Shown piece after piece: positions 18,456-27,685 of a stretch of 64,000 bases of DNA (the stretch's first letter is position 1; each line of letters begins with the position of its first letter). The stretch is taken from contig NZ_FYED01000002.1 of the NCBI RefSeq assembly GCF_900187565.1, positions 1-64,000 of the forward strand, given 5' to 3'. The translations under genes and the position numbers were made by a program. This DNA is from Pseudomonas sp. Irchel 3A7 (GTDB lineage: Bacteria > Pseudomonadota > Gammaproteobacteria > Pseudomonadales > Pseudomonadaceae). Under the pieces are notes generated by a model. The model saw only the letters and a list, made by a program, of their open reading frames with translations, ran no database searches and was not told the DNA's origin.

Positions 18456-19670
18456 TCAGGATCTACCAGGTTGATTTTCGGCGCTGATGGCAACTGCATT
18501 AGCAGCCGGCTGCGGGTCAACCAGGTCGTTAGGTCGGATTTTTTGCAAACCTTCTACGACGATGCGCTCGCCTTTGGAGAGACCCGAACGTACAACACGC
18601 CAACCATCAATCACCGGACCTAGCGAAACTTCGCGGTAGGTCACCTTGTTTTCCGAAGTGACTACAAAGACGTATTTTTTTGACTGGTCGGTGCCAACGG
18701 CTTGATCGCGTATCAACGTCGCAGGTCGTGGTGCGGAATCACCGGTACGGACGCGAGCGTACATGCCAGGCGTGAGATCACCGTTGGTGTTATCGAACAC
18801 CGCACGCACTCTGAGGGTTCCTGACTGACGATCGAGTTGATTGTCCAGAGACTTGATGCGTCCGCTGTACGGGTAGTCGGTCTCGTTTGATAGCCCCATT
18901 AAAACTGGCAGGCTGTTGACGCCGGTGCTGCCTTTAGCGCCGTTACGAGCAAAGCGAATATAACTGGCTTCATCGAGTTCGAAATTCACGTATACCGGCG
19001 AGACCGACACGACGGTGGTCAGGACGGGAGCGTCCTGGCCTGTACCCACGAGGTTACCTACGGTAAGTTCGGCGCGGGAAACACGTCCGGTAACAGGAGC
19101 AGTGATGGTGGTGTATTGCACATTGAGCTGAGCACTGAGGACGTCGGCTTGCGCTGCACTTAGCGCTGCTTGTGCCTTAAGCAGTTCACTGGCGCTTTGA
19201 TCTTTTTCACGCTGAGAAATCGCACGCTCGACAATCAATTTGCTTGAGCGCGCCAGTTCAATTTTTGCCAACGCAAGTCGCGCTTTTGCGCTCTCTCGGG
19301 TAGCTTCCGCTTTCGCCAAGACAGCTTGGTAAGGACGAGGGTCAATCGTGAACAGAGGTGCCCCTTTGTTGACAACCTGCCCTTCCTGGAAGTGCACGAC
19401 GTCAATAGTGCCGTTGACCCGAGGTCGTATTTTTACGTGCTCAATCGCTTCAATTCGGCCTGAGAAATCGCTCCACTCGATAACCGGTTTTTCTACTACC
19501 TCCTCGACGGTTACGGGTGTCGCGACGCTTGCCGCTTGCGGTGCAGGAGCAGCGACAGGCTCCTGGATTTGATAACTGCCCACTCCCAATACAATCAATA
19601 CGCTGACGGCGAGTGCAGTTTTATTTTTTTTGGCCATTGTCTTTGAGGTCTTCATTTTAGATCTCGGCAT
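18456..19670 (-). CDS. RND efflux periplasmic adaptor (membrane fusion protein)
   Basis: The product (up to 404 residues) is the adaptor that joins the inner-membrane permease to the outer-membrane channel. An N-terminal hydrophobic segment (ALAVSVLIVLGVGSYQI) anchors or exports it. The barrel-sandwich (lipoyl-like) halves, the long coiled-coil hairpin (about 105-165) and beta-barrel domains follow, with the family signatures VRPRVNG-like near 80 and ITAPVTGRVSRAEL near 190. It is the first gene of the operon. Start codons at 19670, 19655 and 19637 are all possible, and no ribosome site decides between them. The nearest plus-strand gene is the small secreted protein at 19925. Confidence 0.92.
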   Translation of the reverse strand: MPRSKMKTSKTMAKKNKTALAVSVLIVLGVGSYQIQEPVAAPAPQAASVATPVTVEEVVEKPVIEWSDFSGRIEAIEHVKIRPRVNGTIDVVHFQEGQVVNKGAPLFTIDPRPYQAVLAKAEATRESAKARLALAKIELARSSKLIVERAISQREKDQSASELLKAQAALSAAQADVLSAQLNVQYTTITAPVTGRVSRAELTVGNLVGTGQDAPVLTTVVSVSPVYVNFELDEASYIRFARNGAKGSTGVNSLPVLMGLSNETDYPYSGRIKSLDNQLDRQSGTLRVRAVFDNTNGDLTPGMYARVRTGDSAPRPATLIRDQAVGTDQSKKYVFVVTSENKVTYREVSLGPVIDGWRVVRSGLSKGERIVVEGLQKIRPNDLVDPQPAANAVAISAENQPGRS

Positions 19671-19924
19671 CTGAAAGTTGAGTACTACTGAGCAGTTATA
19701 ACGTCAGTTGGTTAATTCTTCACGCTGCTAAGATAAACACTCAAATCGCGCCCCGAAACATCCAATCCCACATAAAATCGGCATACCGATTTACTACACC
19801 AGCGGCACCTAAATTTTAATTGGTCAGCATTTTTTTTTGAGCATTGGATATTTCAAGGTGGTGTCCACTCGAATAGCCTAAAACCTCAAGCCACACTCCG
19901 TGGCACTACTCGAAGGGCATTATC

Positions 19925-20122
19925 ATGAAGAAGCTTATCGTTGCATCTACCCTGCTCTTGTCTGCACTGAGTTCTATGGCTTTTGCTGAAAATGGAGGCG
20001 ATAGAGTTTTCGAAAGAAATGTAATTCGTGTGCAGGAAGCAATAGCTGCGCAAGAGAAGGCAAAATACACCAATCAGAATACGGCGAAATCCGATGTCGA
20101 AGAAAAATCAAAAAGTAGCTGA
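19925..20122 (+). CDS. Small secreted protein, PtrA N-terminal-like
   Basis: A 65-residue protein with a clear Sec signal peptide (MKKLIVASTLLLSALSSMAFA, cleavage after AFA) and a short charged mature part starting ENGGDRVFERN. The GGDRVFER segment matches small periplasmic proteins of Pseudomonas annotated as co-regulatory protein PtrA N-terminal; their role is uncertain, with links to metal stress and type III secretion control in P. aeruginosa. The ribosome site is GAAGGGC upstream of the ATG. A strong intrinsic terminator follows at 20160, so it is a one-gene unit. It is divergent from the efflux adaptor gene. The family call is moderate and the function unknown. Confidence 0.7.
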   Translation: MKKLIVASTLLLSALSSMAFAENGGDRVFERNVIRVQEAIAAQEKAKYTNQNTAKSDVEEKSKSS

Positions 20123-20159
20123 CTGACCAGCGCTTCCAAGGCTCTAGAATGCAGATTAA

Positions 20160-20187
20160 AGCTCTCGTGATACGAGAGCTTTTTTTT
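20160..20187 (+). terminator. Rho-independent terminator after the small secreted protein gene
   Basis: A perfect 9-bp stem (agctctcgt at 20160-20168 and acgagagct at 20172-20180) with a 3-base loop, followed by a run of T to 20187. It ends the transcript of the gene at 19925-20122. Confidence 0.9.
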
Positions 20188-20755
20188 GCGTTTGCTTTAT
20201 AATGTCCGGCATGCGTGTATAAAATCATTACATACATTAGACCTACGACCCTAAAGACACCAAACAGAGTACAAAACCATAGAATACTCTAATCTGACCG
20301 TAAGTTGACTTTACAGCACGCACCAAAGCTCAGCATAAAAGCAACCTGCTCAGACCAGATGAAATTTGGTATTACTGGCTAGTTTTTTTACGACACGCAA
20401 AAGCCCACTGGATATTATCAAAAAAAAGACCCGCTTAAATAGCCGGGCCTAAAGGAGCAAGCTTGCAACTCAACTGAAAGCGCTCAATCAAAATAGAAAA
20501 ACCGCCTTCTGATTCTATATTAAGCCACATTAACGCAAATCGCAGAACTTCACTTGCACATTTCACCCGCAGCAGCTCTCCAGATCAACATCCAATTTCA
20601 AATATTATCATTACTCCATTCACATTTATACCAAACTTGCCAAATCACCGAGCCAGGCCAATACTGAGAAATAACAGTGTACCGCTGCCTAGCCACTGGC
20701 CTTCAACGCAGGCAAGCGTCATGCTCTTTTCTTCAAGCCTAAGGAGCCCCGCGGT
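20188..20755. other. Long A+T-rich intergenic region before the MocR gene
   Basis: About 570 bases with no supported protein-coding gene. It contains an intrinsic terminator pointing to the minus strand (20420-20449) that serves no visible gene. A small RNA on the minus strand between about 20450 and 20750 is possible. Confidence 0.45.
20420..20449 (-). terminator. Orphan intrinsic terminator on the minus strand
   Basis: Read on the minus strand, a G+C-rich stem of 7-8 pairs (ggcccggc / gcgggtc, with one G-U pair and one bulged base, loop of 7) at 20428-20449 is followed by eight T (20427-20420). No minus-strand protein gene lies upstream within 2 kb. Confidence 0.6.
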
Positions 20756-22273
20756 ATGGAATTACATGTTGTCATCGTGGGTCGTAAAGATTTGGCCGGC
20801 CAGTTGTATAGACAATTGCGCGGAGCGATCGAAAGCGGCCGATTGGCTTCTGGCTTGCAATTGCCACCGACAAGGCTGCTTGCAGAACAGCTAGACATTT
20901 CACGCAAAACCATATCCGACGTTTATGCCCAACTAACCTACGAAAACTACCTGATCGGTAAGGTCGGCAAAGGTACCTATGTTAATTCTCGTCCTATAAA
21001 GGCTCTCCGAAAGCAAAATGCGTCCGAGCTCGCAAGCGCCGAAACTATTAATGCTTGGCGAACACTCCAGTCTCCTTTACCTGACCCAACTCTCACCGGG
21101 ACCTTGAAGCGCGAGTTTGTCGGCGGCGCAACGAGTAAAGGCCAATTCCCTCATGATGAATGGCGCAGGTGTGTTCAATTCGGTTTGCGCCAAATGCAAC
21201 GTACTGTGGGCTTCTACAGTTACGCAGAAGGGCTGCCCGCCTTACGTAGTGCGATATCCCAGCATATCGCCTTCTGTAGAGGAGTGGTTTGTCAGGACAG
21301 CGACGTGGTTGTATGCAACGGAACACAGCAAGCTTTGGATCTAATATCCCGAGTAGTTCTGGAAAAGGGCAGTATCGTTGCTATTGAAGATCCAGGCTAT
21401 TCACCTGCTAGATTGCTGTTCGCCTCCCAAGGCGCGAAGGTCGTAGGTGTTCCGGTGGACGAAGACGGCATACGTGTAGACCTCATTCCCGACCAAACCC
21501 GGTTAATTTACGTCACGCCGGCCCACCAGTTCCCGCTGGGCATGCCCATGAGCCTGGAAAGACGTCTCTCTCTCTTGAATCGCGCTAAAGAGCTCGGCGC
21601 CATAATCATTGAAGACGATTACGACAGTGAGTTCAGGTATGAGGGAATTCCTACCGACTCGCTGCAAAGTATGGACGAGTACGGGATCGTCGCTTTTGTT
21701 GGCACCTTTTCAAAGACAATGCTCCCAGAGCTTCGACTTGGCTACGCAGTGCTCCCACCGGCGATACTTGAAGCTGTGATTAAGGCGAAGCAATTCACGG
21801 ATTGGCATACCTCCACTTTGCCACAATGGGCCTTGGCTAAGTTCATGTCCGACGGAGAATTGCAGAAGCACATCCGTCGTTGCCACAGCATTTATGCGGG
21901 GCGCCGAGAGCGTATTTTGAGCCGACTCAATGGAAACCTTTCACCTTGGTTGGATGCTATTCACACTACGGCCGGATTTCACATCGCAGCGCTTTTCAAG
22001 AAGCCAATTGACCTCAAGCTTTTGATTGAGTTAGCTAGAAAAGTCGAGGTAGGTCTCTACTCAATCGAAGGTTTTTTTTACCAGGAAGCTCCAAAAAATG
22101 GCCTGCTAATGGGGTTCGGCTCAATTGAAACCCTTGACATTGATCCTGCGCTCGATCGCTTGCGCGACATACTTCTTCAAATAGATCAGAGTGATTCTAT
22201 TTCCCAGAGTGGATCCGAAAAGACAGTATCCGTTTTGCCGATTTCGAGTGCTCTGCAGACGCGAGCCCCCTAG
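20756..22273 (+). CDS. MocR/PdxR-family regulator (GntR DNA-binding plus aminotransferase fold)
   Basis: The 505-residue product joins an N-terminal GntR winged helix (about 10-78: LPPTRLLAEQLDISRKTISDVYAQL, then GKGTYVNSRP) to a fold-type I aminotransferase domain (about 110-480). The pyridoxal phosphate lysine is in GTFSKTMLPELRLGY near residue 325, and EDDYDSEFRYEG is the MocR cofactor-binding stretch. Proteins of this kind use PLP as effector and regulate vitamin B6, taurine, GABA or amino-acid genes. The ATG at 20756 is favoured by the N-terminal match; AAGGAG lies about 12 bases upstream. It is a single gene whose target is not evident, since the genes on both sides are unrelated. Confidence 0.9.
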   Translation: MELHVVIVGRKDLAGQLYRQLRGAIESGRLASGLQLPPTRLLAEQLDISRKTISDVYAQLTYENYLIGKVGKGTYVNSRPIKALRKQNASELASAETINAWRTLQSPLPDPTLTGTLKREFVGGATSKGQFPHDEWRRCVQFGLRQMQRTVGFYSYAEGLPALRSAISQHIAFCRGVVCQDSDVVVCNGTQQALDLISRVVLEKGSIVAIEDPGYSPARLLFASQGAKVVGVPVDEDGIRVDLIPDQTRLIYVTPAHQFPLGMPMSLERRLSLLNRAKELGAIIIEDDYDSEFRYEGIPTDSLQSMDEYGIVAFVGTFSKTMLPELRLGYAVLPPAILEAVIKAKQFTDWHTSTLPQWALAKFMSDGELQKHIRRCHSIYAGRRERILSRLNGNLSPWLDAIHTTAGFHIAALFKKPIDLKLLIELARKVEVGLYSIEGFFYQEAPKNGLLMGFGSIETLDIDPALDRLRDILLQIDQSDSISQSGSEKTVSVLPISSALQTRAP

Positions 22274-22508
22274 TGTATAAATCGAAACCGAGGCGATACC
22301 TTCCCAGCATATGAAAATTAAGCTTACCGACTCTCACGCATGCAGCCCCTCTCCGGCCACGCTGCTATTGCAAAGGGGAAGGGACTCGAAGACACCTGAT
22401 GACCGGCATGCTTAGCCCACGCATTATCGCGGGATTTTCAGCTGAACGGATCCCTAGCCTGATAATGGCTCCTGTCGGTTTTAGCAAAGGGGAAAACGGC
22501 GTTCAGTC

Positions 22509-23462
22509 TCAACCGACCGAGCCAATATCGCCATCGGCTACACCAAACAGTTCTTGCGCAAGCGACCGCAGCCAGCGATTTCCAGGGTCGTTATGCTGAC
22601 ATCGGTGCCAATGCTGCCTGAGATCGAAAGCGGGAATCGGAATGGGTGGCTCGAGGAACTGCACATCAGCAATGCGCGCGAACAATTCCCCCACCGGCAG
22701 GGGCACCGTAACGACGAGATCGGTCGAAGCAATTACGAGCGGAATGCTGAGGAAATGCGGAGAACGCAGCAGCTCGCGCCTCACGACTCCGTGCTGGCGC
22801 AGATATTCCTCGACTAGCTCCTGGCTCCGGCTTTCGCTCTGAACCACCGCATGGGGCAGCGCCCGGAACTGTTCCATCGAAATGCGTCCCTGGGCGATCG
22901 GGTGGTTTTTGCGTGCCAAGCACACGAACCCGTGTCGGAATAGACGCTGCTGGAACACATCCGAACCACCGAGATCCGGATAGTAGCCAATGGCGAGGTC
23001 AATCTTGCCGCGTTCAAGCTGCCCCATGATGTCCGTGTGCCGTGCCGACACCGTGCACACGTCCACATGGGGCGCCTCTTTCATTATTCGAGCCAGCAGG
23101 CGCGGCAAGAATGCTGCTTCGCCCACGTCCGACAGCGCCAACGTAAAGGTCCTGCGCGCGCTTGCCGGCTCAAAGTGCGGCACCGTCAACAGGTGCTCCC
23201 TCAACTGCAACAGCACACTTTGCACCACAGGTGCCAGCGCCACCGCGCGCGGCGACGGCTGCATGCCCGTGCGCACCTTGAGGAAAAGCGGATCGCCGAG
23301 CTGCTCGCGCATCCGCTGCAATGCGTGCGACATGGCTGGCTGGCTCACACCGATTTCTTCCGCCGCCCTGCCCAAGTGCCCTTGCCGCCACAACGCATCA
23401 AATACGCGGAGCAGGTTAAAGTCGAAATTATTCACTTCATGCATGACAGTCATTCTCGTCAT
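22509..23462 (-). CDS. LysR-family regulator, probable control of the gentisate operon
   Basis: A product of up to 317 residues with the LysR winged helix-turn-helix at the N-terminus (FDFNLLRVFDALWRQGHLGRAA, then ISQPAMSHALQRMREQLGDPLF-type) and a substrate-binding domain from about 95. The Met at codon 7 (23444), giving MHEVNNFDFNLL, is the more usual LysR start. It resembles the NodD/NahR/MexT-type branch that acts on aromatic acid operons. It is divergent from the transporter gene of the 3-hydroxybenzoate operon, with a 119-base gap, the classical layout for a LysR activator responding to the pathway substrate. G+C is high, like that of the operon, so they probably travelled together. Confidence 0.88.
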   Translation of the reverse strand: MTRMTVMHEVNNFDFNLLRVFDALWRQGHLGRAAEEIGVSQPAMSHALQRMREQLGDPLFLKVRTGMQPSPRAVALAPVVQSVLLQLREHLLTVPHFEPASARRTFTLALSDVGEAAFLPRLLARIMKEAPHVDVCTVSARHTDIMGQLERGKIDLAIGYYPDLGGSDVFQQRLFRHGFVCLARKNHPIAQGRISMEQFRALPHAVVQSESRSQELVEEYLRQHGVVRRELLRSPHFLSIPLVIASTDLVVTVPLPVGELFARIADVQFLEPPIPIPAFDLRQHWHRCQHNDPGNRWLRSLAQELFGVADGDIGSVG

Positions 23463-23581
23463 TGGATTGCAGAATTATAAGTAGAACACGAAACTCCCGC
23501 CATCCGAGTTAATCCGCAGCGCGACAAGGGCTGACCGGACCAGGTCCCACACAAAAACAAAAAGTGCCTGAAAGGAGATAT

Positions 23582-24955
23582 ATGTACCTGCCCCCTACCA
23601 ACATTGCGTCGGTCATTGACGCACGCCCCCTAGGAGCCTACCGGCTTCGCATTTTCGCCGTATGCTTCCTCATCGTACTGATGGATGGCTTCGATACCCA
23701 GGCGATCGGCTTTGCAGCCAAGGCTATGTCTTCCTCGCTTGATATTCCCATCGCACTATTCGGGCAGGTCTTCTCAGCGGGTCTGCTAGGCGCCATGATT
23801 GGTGCCTTCCTGTTCGGCCCGCTGGCTGACCGCTTTGGCCGCCGCCGGCTGCTGGCAAGCGCGATCCTGATTTTCTCGGTCTTCTCTCTGCTCACACCCC
23901 ATGCACACACGCTACCGGATCTCCTACTGGTACGGTTTCTCGCCGGCCTCGGCCTTGGCGGTGCCATTCCCAACCTGCTGTCGTTGTCTGCTGAATACAC
24001 GCCGCGGCCCATGCGTGGCATGATGACCGGCATCCTTTATGCCGGTTTTCCGCTGGGCGGTGCCGTGGGTGCGCTCGCCAGCTCGTACATCATGCCGCAC
24101 TATGGTTGGCCAGCTTTGTTCTATCTCGGTGGCCTGCTGCCGATGTGTCTTGCACTGCTGGTGATCGCGAGCCTGCCCGAATCGCTGCCGTTCTTACTCC
24201 GACGCAAGGACGGCCAGGATGCAGTGCACGCCATCGTTGCGCGCATTGCAGGTCGCCAGTCAGCACTGGTTCGTCATGTCACCTATGTCGATGCCGAGGA
24301 AAACGTGCGCGGCCTGCCGTTCAGGCAACTGCTTTCAAGGGGGCGGCTCGTTCCCACGCTCCTGCTCTGGGCTGGCTTCTTCATGTGTTTCGTGCTGTTG
24401 ATCGTGCTGGTGTTGTGGACGCCTGCGTTGCTGCGCGGCGAGGGAGTCGGAGAACAGGATGCCGCGATCGTGGTCGCCTTGATCAATCTCGGCAGCGTGG
24501 CCGGCACCGCCGCAGGCGGTCGCCTCGTGGACCGCTTCGGTCCGTACTTGACGCTACCACTGCTGTTTATGCTCGGTGCGCTCAGCGTGTCGCCACTCGG
24601 TTATTTCACGCAATCGCTGACTTCACTTGCAATCGCAGCGACGCTGTCCGGCTTTTTCATGGGGGCCGGAAGTTCGGGGTTGCTCAGCGTGGCGGTGATG
24701 AGCTATCCGAGCGGTATGCGCGCCACCGGCGTGGGCTGGGCAATGGCCCTTGGCCGCATGGGCCAGGTAGCCGGTCCGCTTCTCGTCGGCGCCTTACTTG
24801 CAAGCGGTTTCAGCATCAAGACGATCTTTCTGTTTAGCGCCGTTCCGGCCGCCATTGCGGCCGTCGCGATCCTCGTGCTGCGCACAGTGCCGACGGCACA
24901 AGATGACACGTCGGCGGCGGACACCACGTTGTCGGTAGCACAGAACGGCCAGTAG
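23582..24955 (+). CDS. MFS aromatic acid:H+ symporter (AAHS family), probable 3-hydroxybenzoate uptake
   Basis: The 457-residue product has twelve predicted membrane segments and the AAHS signature DGFDTQAIGFAAKAM in the first segment. It has the MFS loop motif ADRFGRRRLL between segments 2 and 3 and the repeat-half motif RLVDRFGP later. These proteins import benzoate-type acids with protons across the inner membrane. The start ATG at 23582 has AAAGGAG at 23571-23577; an in-frame GTG 18 bases earlier overlaps that site and is rejected. It is the first gene of the 3-hydroxybenzoate/gentisate operon and is divergent from the LysR gene. The substrate is inferred from context. Confidence 0.88.
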   Translation: MYLPPTNIASVIDARPLGAYRLRIFAVCFLIVLMDGFDTQAIGFAAKAMSSSLDIPIALFGQVFSAGLLGAMIGAFLFGPLADRFGRRRLLASAILIFSVFSLLTPHAHTLPDLLLVRFLAGLGLGGAIPNLLSLSAEYTPRPMRGMMTGILYAGFPLGGAVGALASSYIMPHYGWPALFYLGGLLPMCLALLVIASLPESLPFLLRRKDGQDAVHAIVARIAGRQSALVRHVTYVDAEENVRGLPFRQLLSRGRLVPTLLLWAGFFMCFVLLIVLVLWTPALLRGEGVGEQDAAIVVALINLGSVAGTAAGGRLVDRFGPYLTLPLLFMLGALSVSPLGYFTQSLTSLAIAATLSGFFMGAGSSGLLSVAVMSYPSGMRATGVGWAMALGRMGQVAGPLLVGALLASGFSIKTIFLFSAVPAAIAAVAILVLRTVPTAQDDTSAADTTLSVAQNGQ

Positions 24956-25042
24956 CCCCCCGTTTCATTCATCTCAACCATTGTACGGGACGTCGGTCAC
25001 GCATCGTCGTGGCAAATGTCGGCCCAAGAAATAAGGAGTGTC

Positions 25043-26242
25043 ATGCGTACTTTCAGTCAATCAGCCCCCGTGCTCGTAGTTGGTGGTGGCATCGGAGGTC
25101 TCGCCGCAGCGCTCGCTCTGGCGCGCGAGGGTTTCCATGTCAAGGTGCTGGAGCAGGCCGCGGCCATCGGTGAAATTGGCGCCGGTGTGCAGCTCGGCCC
25201 CAATGCCTTCGCTGCCTTGGACGCTCTTGGCGCGGGCGAGCGCGTGCGCAGCCACGCCGTCTACACCGATCACATGAGGATGATCGATGCCATCGACGGT
25301 GAAACCATTGTCGACATCCCCGTCGGCGAAGCCTTTCGCAAGCGCTTTGGCAATCCGTATGCAGTCACGCACCGCGCAGACATCCACAATTCACTGCTCG
25401 AAGGGGTGCGCGAGACCGATCGTATTGAATTTGTCACCGCAACACGCATCACCGAGGTCCAGCAATCAGGGGACGGTGTAACCGCATTCGACGAACAGGG
25501 TCATCGTTACCACGGCTGTGCCCTGATTGGTGCCGACGGTGTGAAGTCCGCCGTCCGTGAGCAACTGGTCGGCGACCCACCGCGTGTATCGGGGCACGTG
25601 GTGTACCGCGCGGTGATCGATGCCGAGCATTTTCCGCGTGACATGCAATGGAACGCACCGGTGCTCTGGGTTGGGCCGAACTGCCACGTAGTGCACTACC
25701 CAGTCCGCGCCGGCGAGCAGTACAACCTCGTGGTGACGTTCCACAGCAGCCGTCAGGAAACCTGGGGCGTCAGCGAGGGCAGCGAGGATGAGGTGCAGTC
25801 TTACTTCCAAGGCATCGATGCCCGGCCGCTCAGCCTGCTCTCCCTGCCATCGACTTGGCGGCGCTGGGCTACGGCAGACCGCGAGCCTGTCGGTCAATGG
25901 ACTCAAGGTCGCATCACGCTGCTCGGCGATGCCGCGCATCCGCTGCTTCAGTACCTCGCACAGGGTGCATGCATGGCTATGGAAGACGCCGTCACACTCG
26001 GTGCCGCGGTGCGCGCGTGCGACGGCGATCTGCCGCGCGCACTTTCGTTGTACCAGGACGCACGCATCACCCGCACTGCTCGCGTCGTTCTGTCCACCCG
26101 CGAGTTCGGCCGTCTCTGCCACGCATCCGGCGTCGAACGCCTGGTGCGTAATTCCCTGTGGAAAGGCCGCTCACCAGAGCGCTTCTATGACTCGCTGGAT
26201 TGGCTGTACGGCTGGAAGGCCGAAACGTGCCTGTCCGTGTGA
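25043..26242 (+). CDS. FAD-dependent 3-hydroxybenzoate 6-monooxygenase
   Basis: The 399-residue product is a class A flavoprotein hydroxylase: FAD-binding VVGGGIGGLAAALALAREG near the N-terminus, the DG motif GADGVKSAVR near 165, and the second FAD motif GDAAHPLLQYLAQGACMAMEDA near 290. Close relatives (NagX, MhbM, XlnD) hydroxylate 3-hydroxybenzoate at C6 to gentisate with NAD(P)H and O2. Salicylate 5-hydroxylases of this fold are an alternative, but the following genes fit either, since both make gentisate. The start ATG at 25043 has AAGGAG at 25033-25038. It lies second in the operon. Confidence 0.88.
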   Translation: MRTFSQSAPVLVVGGGIGGLAAALALAREGFHVKVLEQAAAIGEIGAGVQLGPNAFAALDALGAGERVRSHAVYTDHMRMIDAIDGETIVDIPVGEAFRKRFGNPYAVTHRADIHNSLLEGVRETDRIEFVTATRITEVQQSGDGVTAFDEQGHRYHGCALIGADGVKSAVREQLVGDPPRVSGHVVYRAVIDAEHFPRDMQWNAPVLWVGPNCHVVHYPVRAGEQYNLVVTFHSSRQETWGVSEGSEDEVQSYFQGIDARPLSLLSLPSTWRRWATADREPVGQWTQGRITLLGDAAHPLLQYLAQGACMAMEDAVTLGAAVRACDGDLPRALSLYQDARITRTARVVLSTREFGRLCHASGVERLVRNSLWKGRSPERFYDSLDWLYGWKAETCLSV

Positions 26243-26312
26243 CGCTTACTGCCCGCATCCCTGATATCAAACCTGAATCCCGAATTTGCAGATCCTGAAT
26301 CTGGAGTCCCAC

Positions 26313-27011
26313 ATGTCTTTCGTCATTCCCCCCATTCCCGCCGTCACTATCCCCGTGGCTGGTAGCAACGGACAGTTTCCCGTGCGTCGCATCTACTGTG
26401 TCGGTCGCAACTACGCCGCGCACGTGCGCGAAATGGGCATGGACCCGAGCCGGGAGCCGCCCTTCTTCTTCTGCAAGCCCACCGATGCGATCGTGGTCGC
26501 CCCCCTAGGCGCCGGCGCCGAAATCGCCTATCCGTCGGCGACTGAGGAGTTCCACTATGAAATCGAACTCGTGGTCGCGATCGGCCGCTCGGGATGCAAC
26601 ATCTCGCTCGAACATGCCAATGAACACATCTGGGGTTATGGCGTCGGCATCGACATGACGCGGCGCGACCTACAAATCGCGGCGCGCGACCGGGGTCGCC
26701 CCTGGGAGCTCGGTAAGGGTTTTGACCAGTCCGCCCCGGTCTCGCTTCTGCATCCTGTCAGCGAAGTCGGCCATCCCGCCACCGGAGAAATCTGGCTGCA
26801 GGTCAATGGACAGGACCGCCAGCGCAGTGACTTGAACAAACTGATCTGGTCAGTGCCCGAGATCATCGCAAACCTGTCGATGTTCTTTGAACTGTATCCA
26901 GGCGATCTCATCTTCACCGGTACCCCCGAAGGTATCGGGCCGGTGCGAAGTGGAGAGGTCATGCGCGGCGGCGTCACCGGGCTCTGCGAAGTCGAAGTGC
27001 ACGTAGTCTGA
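26313..27011 (+). CDS. nagK: Fumarylpyruvate hydrolase (FAH family)
   Basis: The 232-residue product belongs to the fumarylacetoacetate hydrolase family. CVGRNYAAHVREMG (about 30-43) and FFFCKPTDAIV are typical of fumarylpyruvate hydrolases. The metal ligands are visible as the glutamates in EEFHYEIELVVAIG and the aspartate in GYGVGIDMTRRDLQ. It splits fumarylpyruvate into fumarate and pyruvate, the last step of the glutathione-type gentisate route. The start ATG at 26313 has TGGAG upstream. It is third in the operon, 70 bases after the hydroxylase gene. Confidence 0.9.
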   Translation: MSFVIPPIPAVTIPVAGSNGQFPVRRIYCVGRNYAAHVREMGMDPSREPPFFFCKPTDAIVVAPLGAGAEIAYPSATEEFHYEIELVVAIGRSGCNISLEHANEHIWGYGVGIDMTRRDLQIAARDRGRPWELGKGFDQSAPVSLLHPVSEVGHPATGEIWLQVNGQDRQRSDLNKLIWSVPEIIANLSMFFELYPGDLIFTGTPEGIGPVRSGEVMRGGVTGLCEVEVHVV

Positions 27012-27022
27012 AGGTGGCGACC

Positions 27023-27661
27023 ATGGATTTGTACAATTTCTTCAACAGTTCCGCAGCGTATCGGGTGCGCATCGCCATGGCGCTGAAGAACATCGACTGG
27101 AACCCGATCGGCGTAAACCTGCGCGCAGGTGAACAGCACCATTCCGAGTATCAGGCGCTCAATCCGAACAGGTTGGTTCCGACGATGCACGATGGCGAGC
27201 AAACCATCACGCAATCATTGGCGATCATCGACTACCTCGATCGCAAATGGCCAGATCCGCGGCTGATTCCCGCCGACGGTCCGGCCCGCACACGGGTACT
27301 GGAACTAGCGTTGACCATCGCCTGTGACATGCACCCGTTGAACAATATGCGCGTGCAGAAGTACCTCAGCACGCACTTTGGCATCACCGACGCCGGCAAG
27401 TCCGAATGGGTCGAACATTGGCTCAGCGCCGGCTTCAGCGCGTTGGAGCCGTGGCTGCCCGAGGACGGTGGCTGGTGCGTCGGCGATGCGCCCACCCTTG
27501 CCGACTGTTGCCTGGTGCCGCAAGTCGCCAATGCGCTACGTGTCCAGTTCAGCCTGGACCCGTTCCCCCGCGTCCGCCGCGCCTATGAATATTGCATGCG
27601 TCACGTGGCATTCCGCGTGGCAGCGCCGAATGCCCAACCCGATTACGTAGCTGCCCACTGA
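27023..27661 (+). CDS. nagL: Maleylpyruvate isomerase (zeta-class glutathione S-transferase)
   Basis: The 212-residue product starts MDLYNFFNSSAAYRVRIAM, containing the SSxxYRVRIA glutathione-binding motif of zeta-class GSTs. An alpha-helical C-terminal domain from about 90 follows. The enzyme isomerises maleylpyruvate to fumarylpyruvate with glutathione as cofactor. The chosen start at 27023 has AAGGTGG eight bases upstream; a GTG nine bases earlier overlaps that site. It is 11 bases after the hydrolase gene, so tightly coupled. Its presence shows that this is the glutathione-dependent branch and not the direct maleylpyruvate hydrolase branch. Confidence 0.92.
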   Translation: MDLYNFFNSSAAYRVRIAMALKNIDWNPIGVNLRAGEQHHSEYQALNPNRLVPTMHDGEQTITQSLAIIDYLDRKWPDPRLIPADGPARTRVLELALTIACDMHPLNNMRVQKYLSTHFGITDAGKSEWVEHWLSAGFSALEPWLPEDGGWCVGDAPTLADCCLVPQVANALRVQFSLDPFPRVRRAYEYCMRHVAFRVAAPNAQPDYVAAH

Positions 27662-27685
27662 TAACGCTGCAGGAGACATTCAATC

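Noticed and set aside
22280-22508. Possible gene or terminator between the MocR and LysR genes
   Set aside because: Only weak imperfect stems and short frames were seen; nothing supports a feature.
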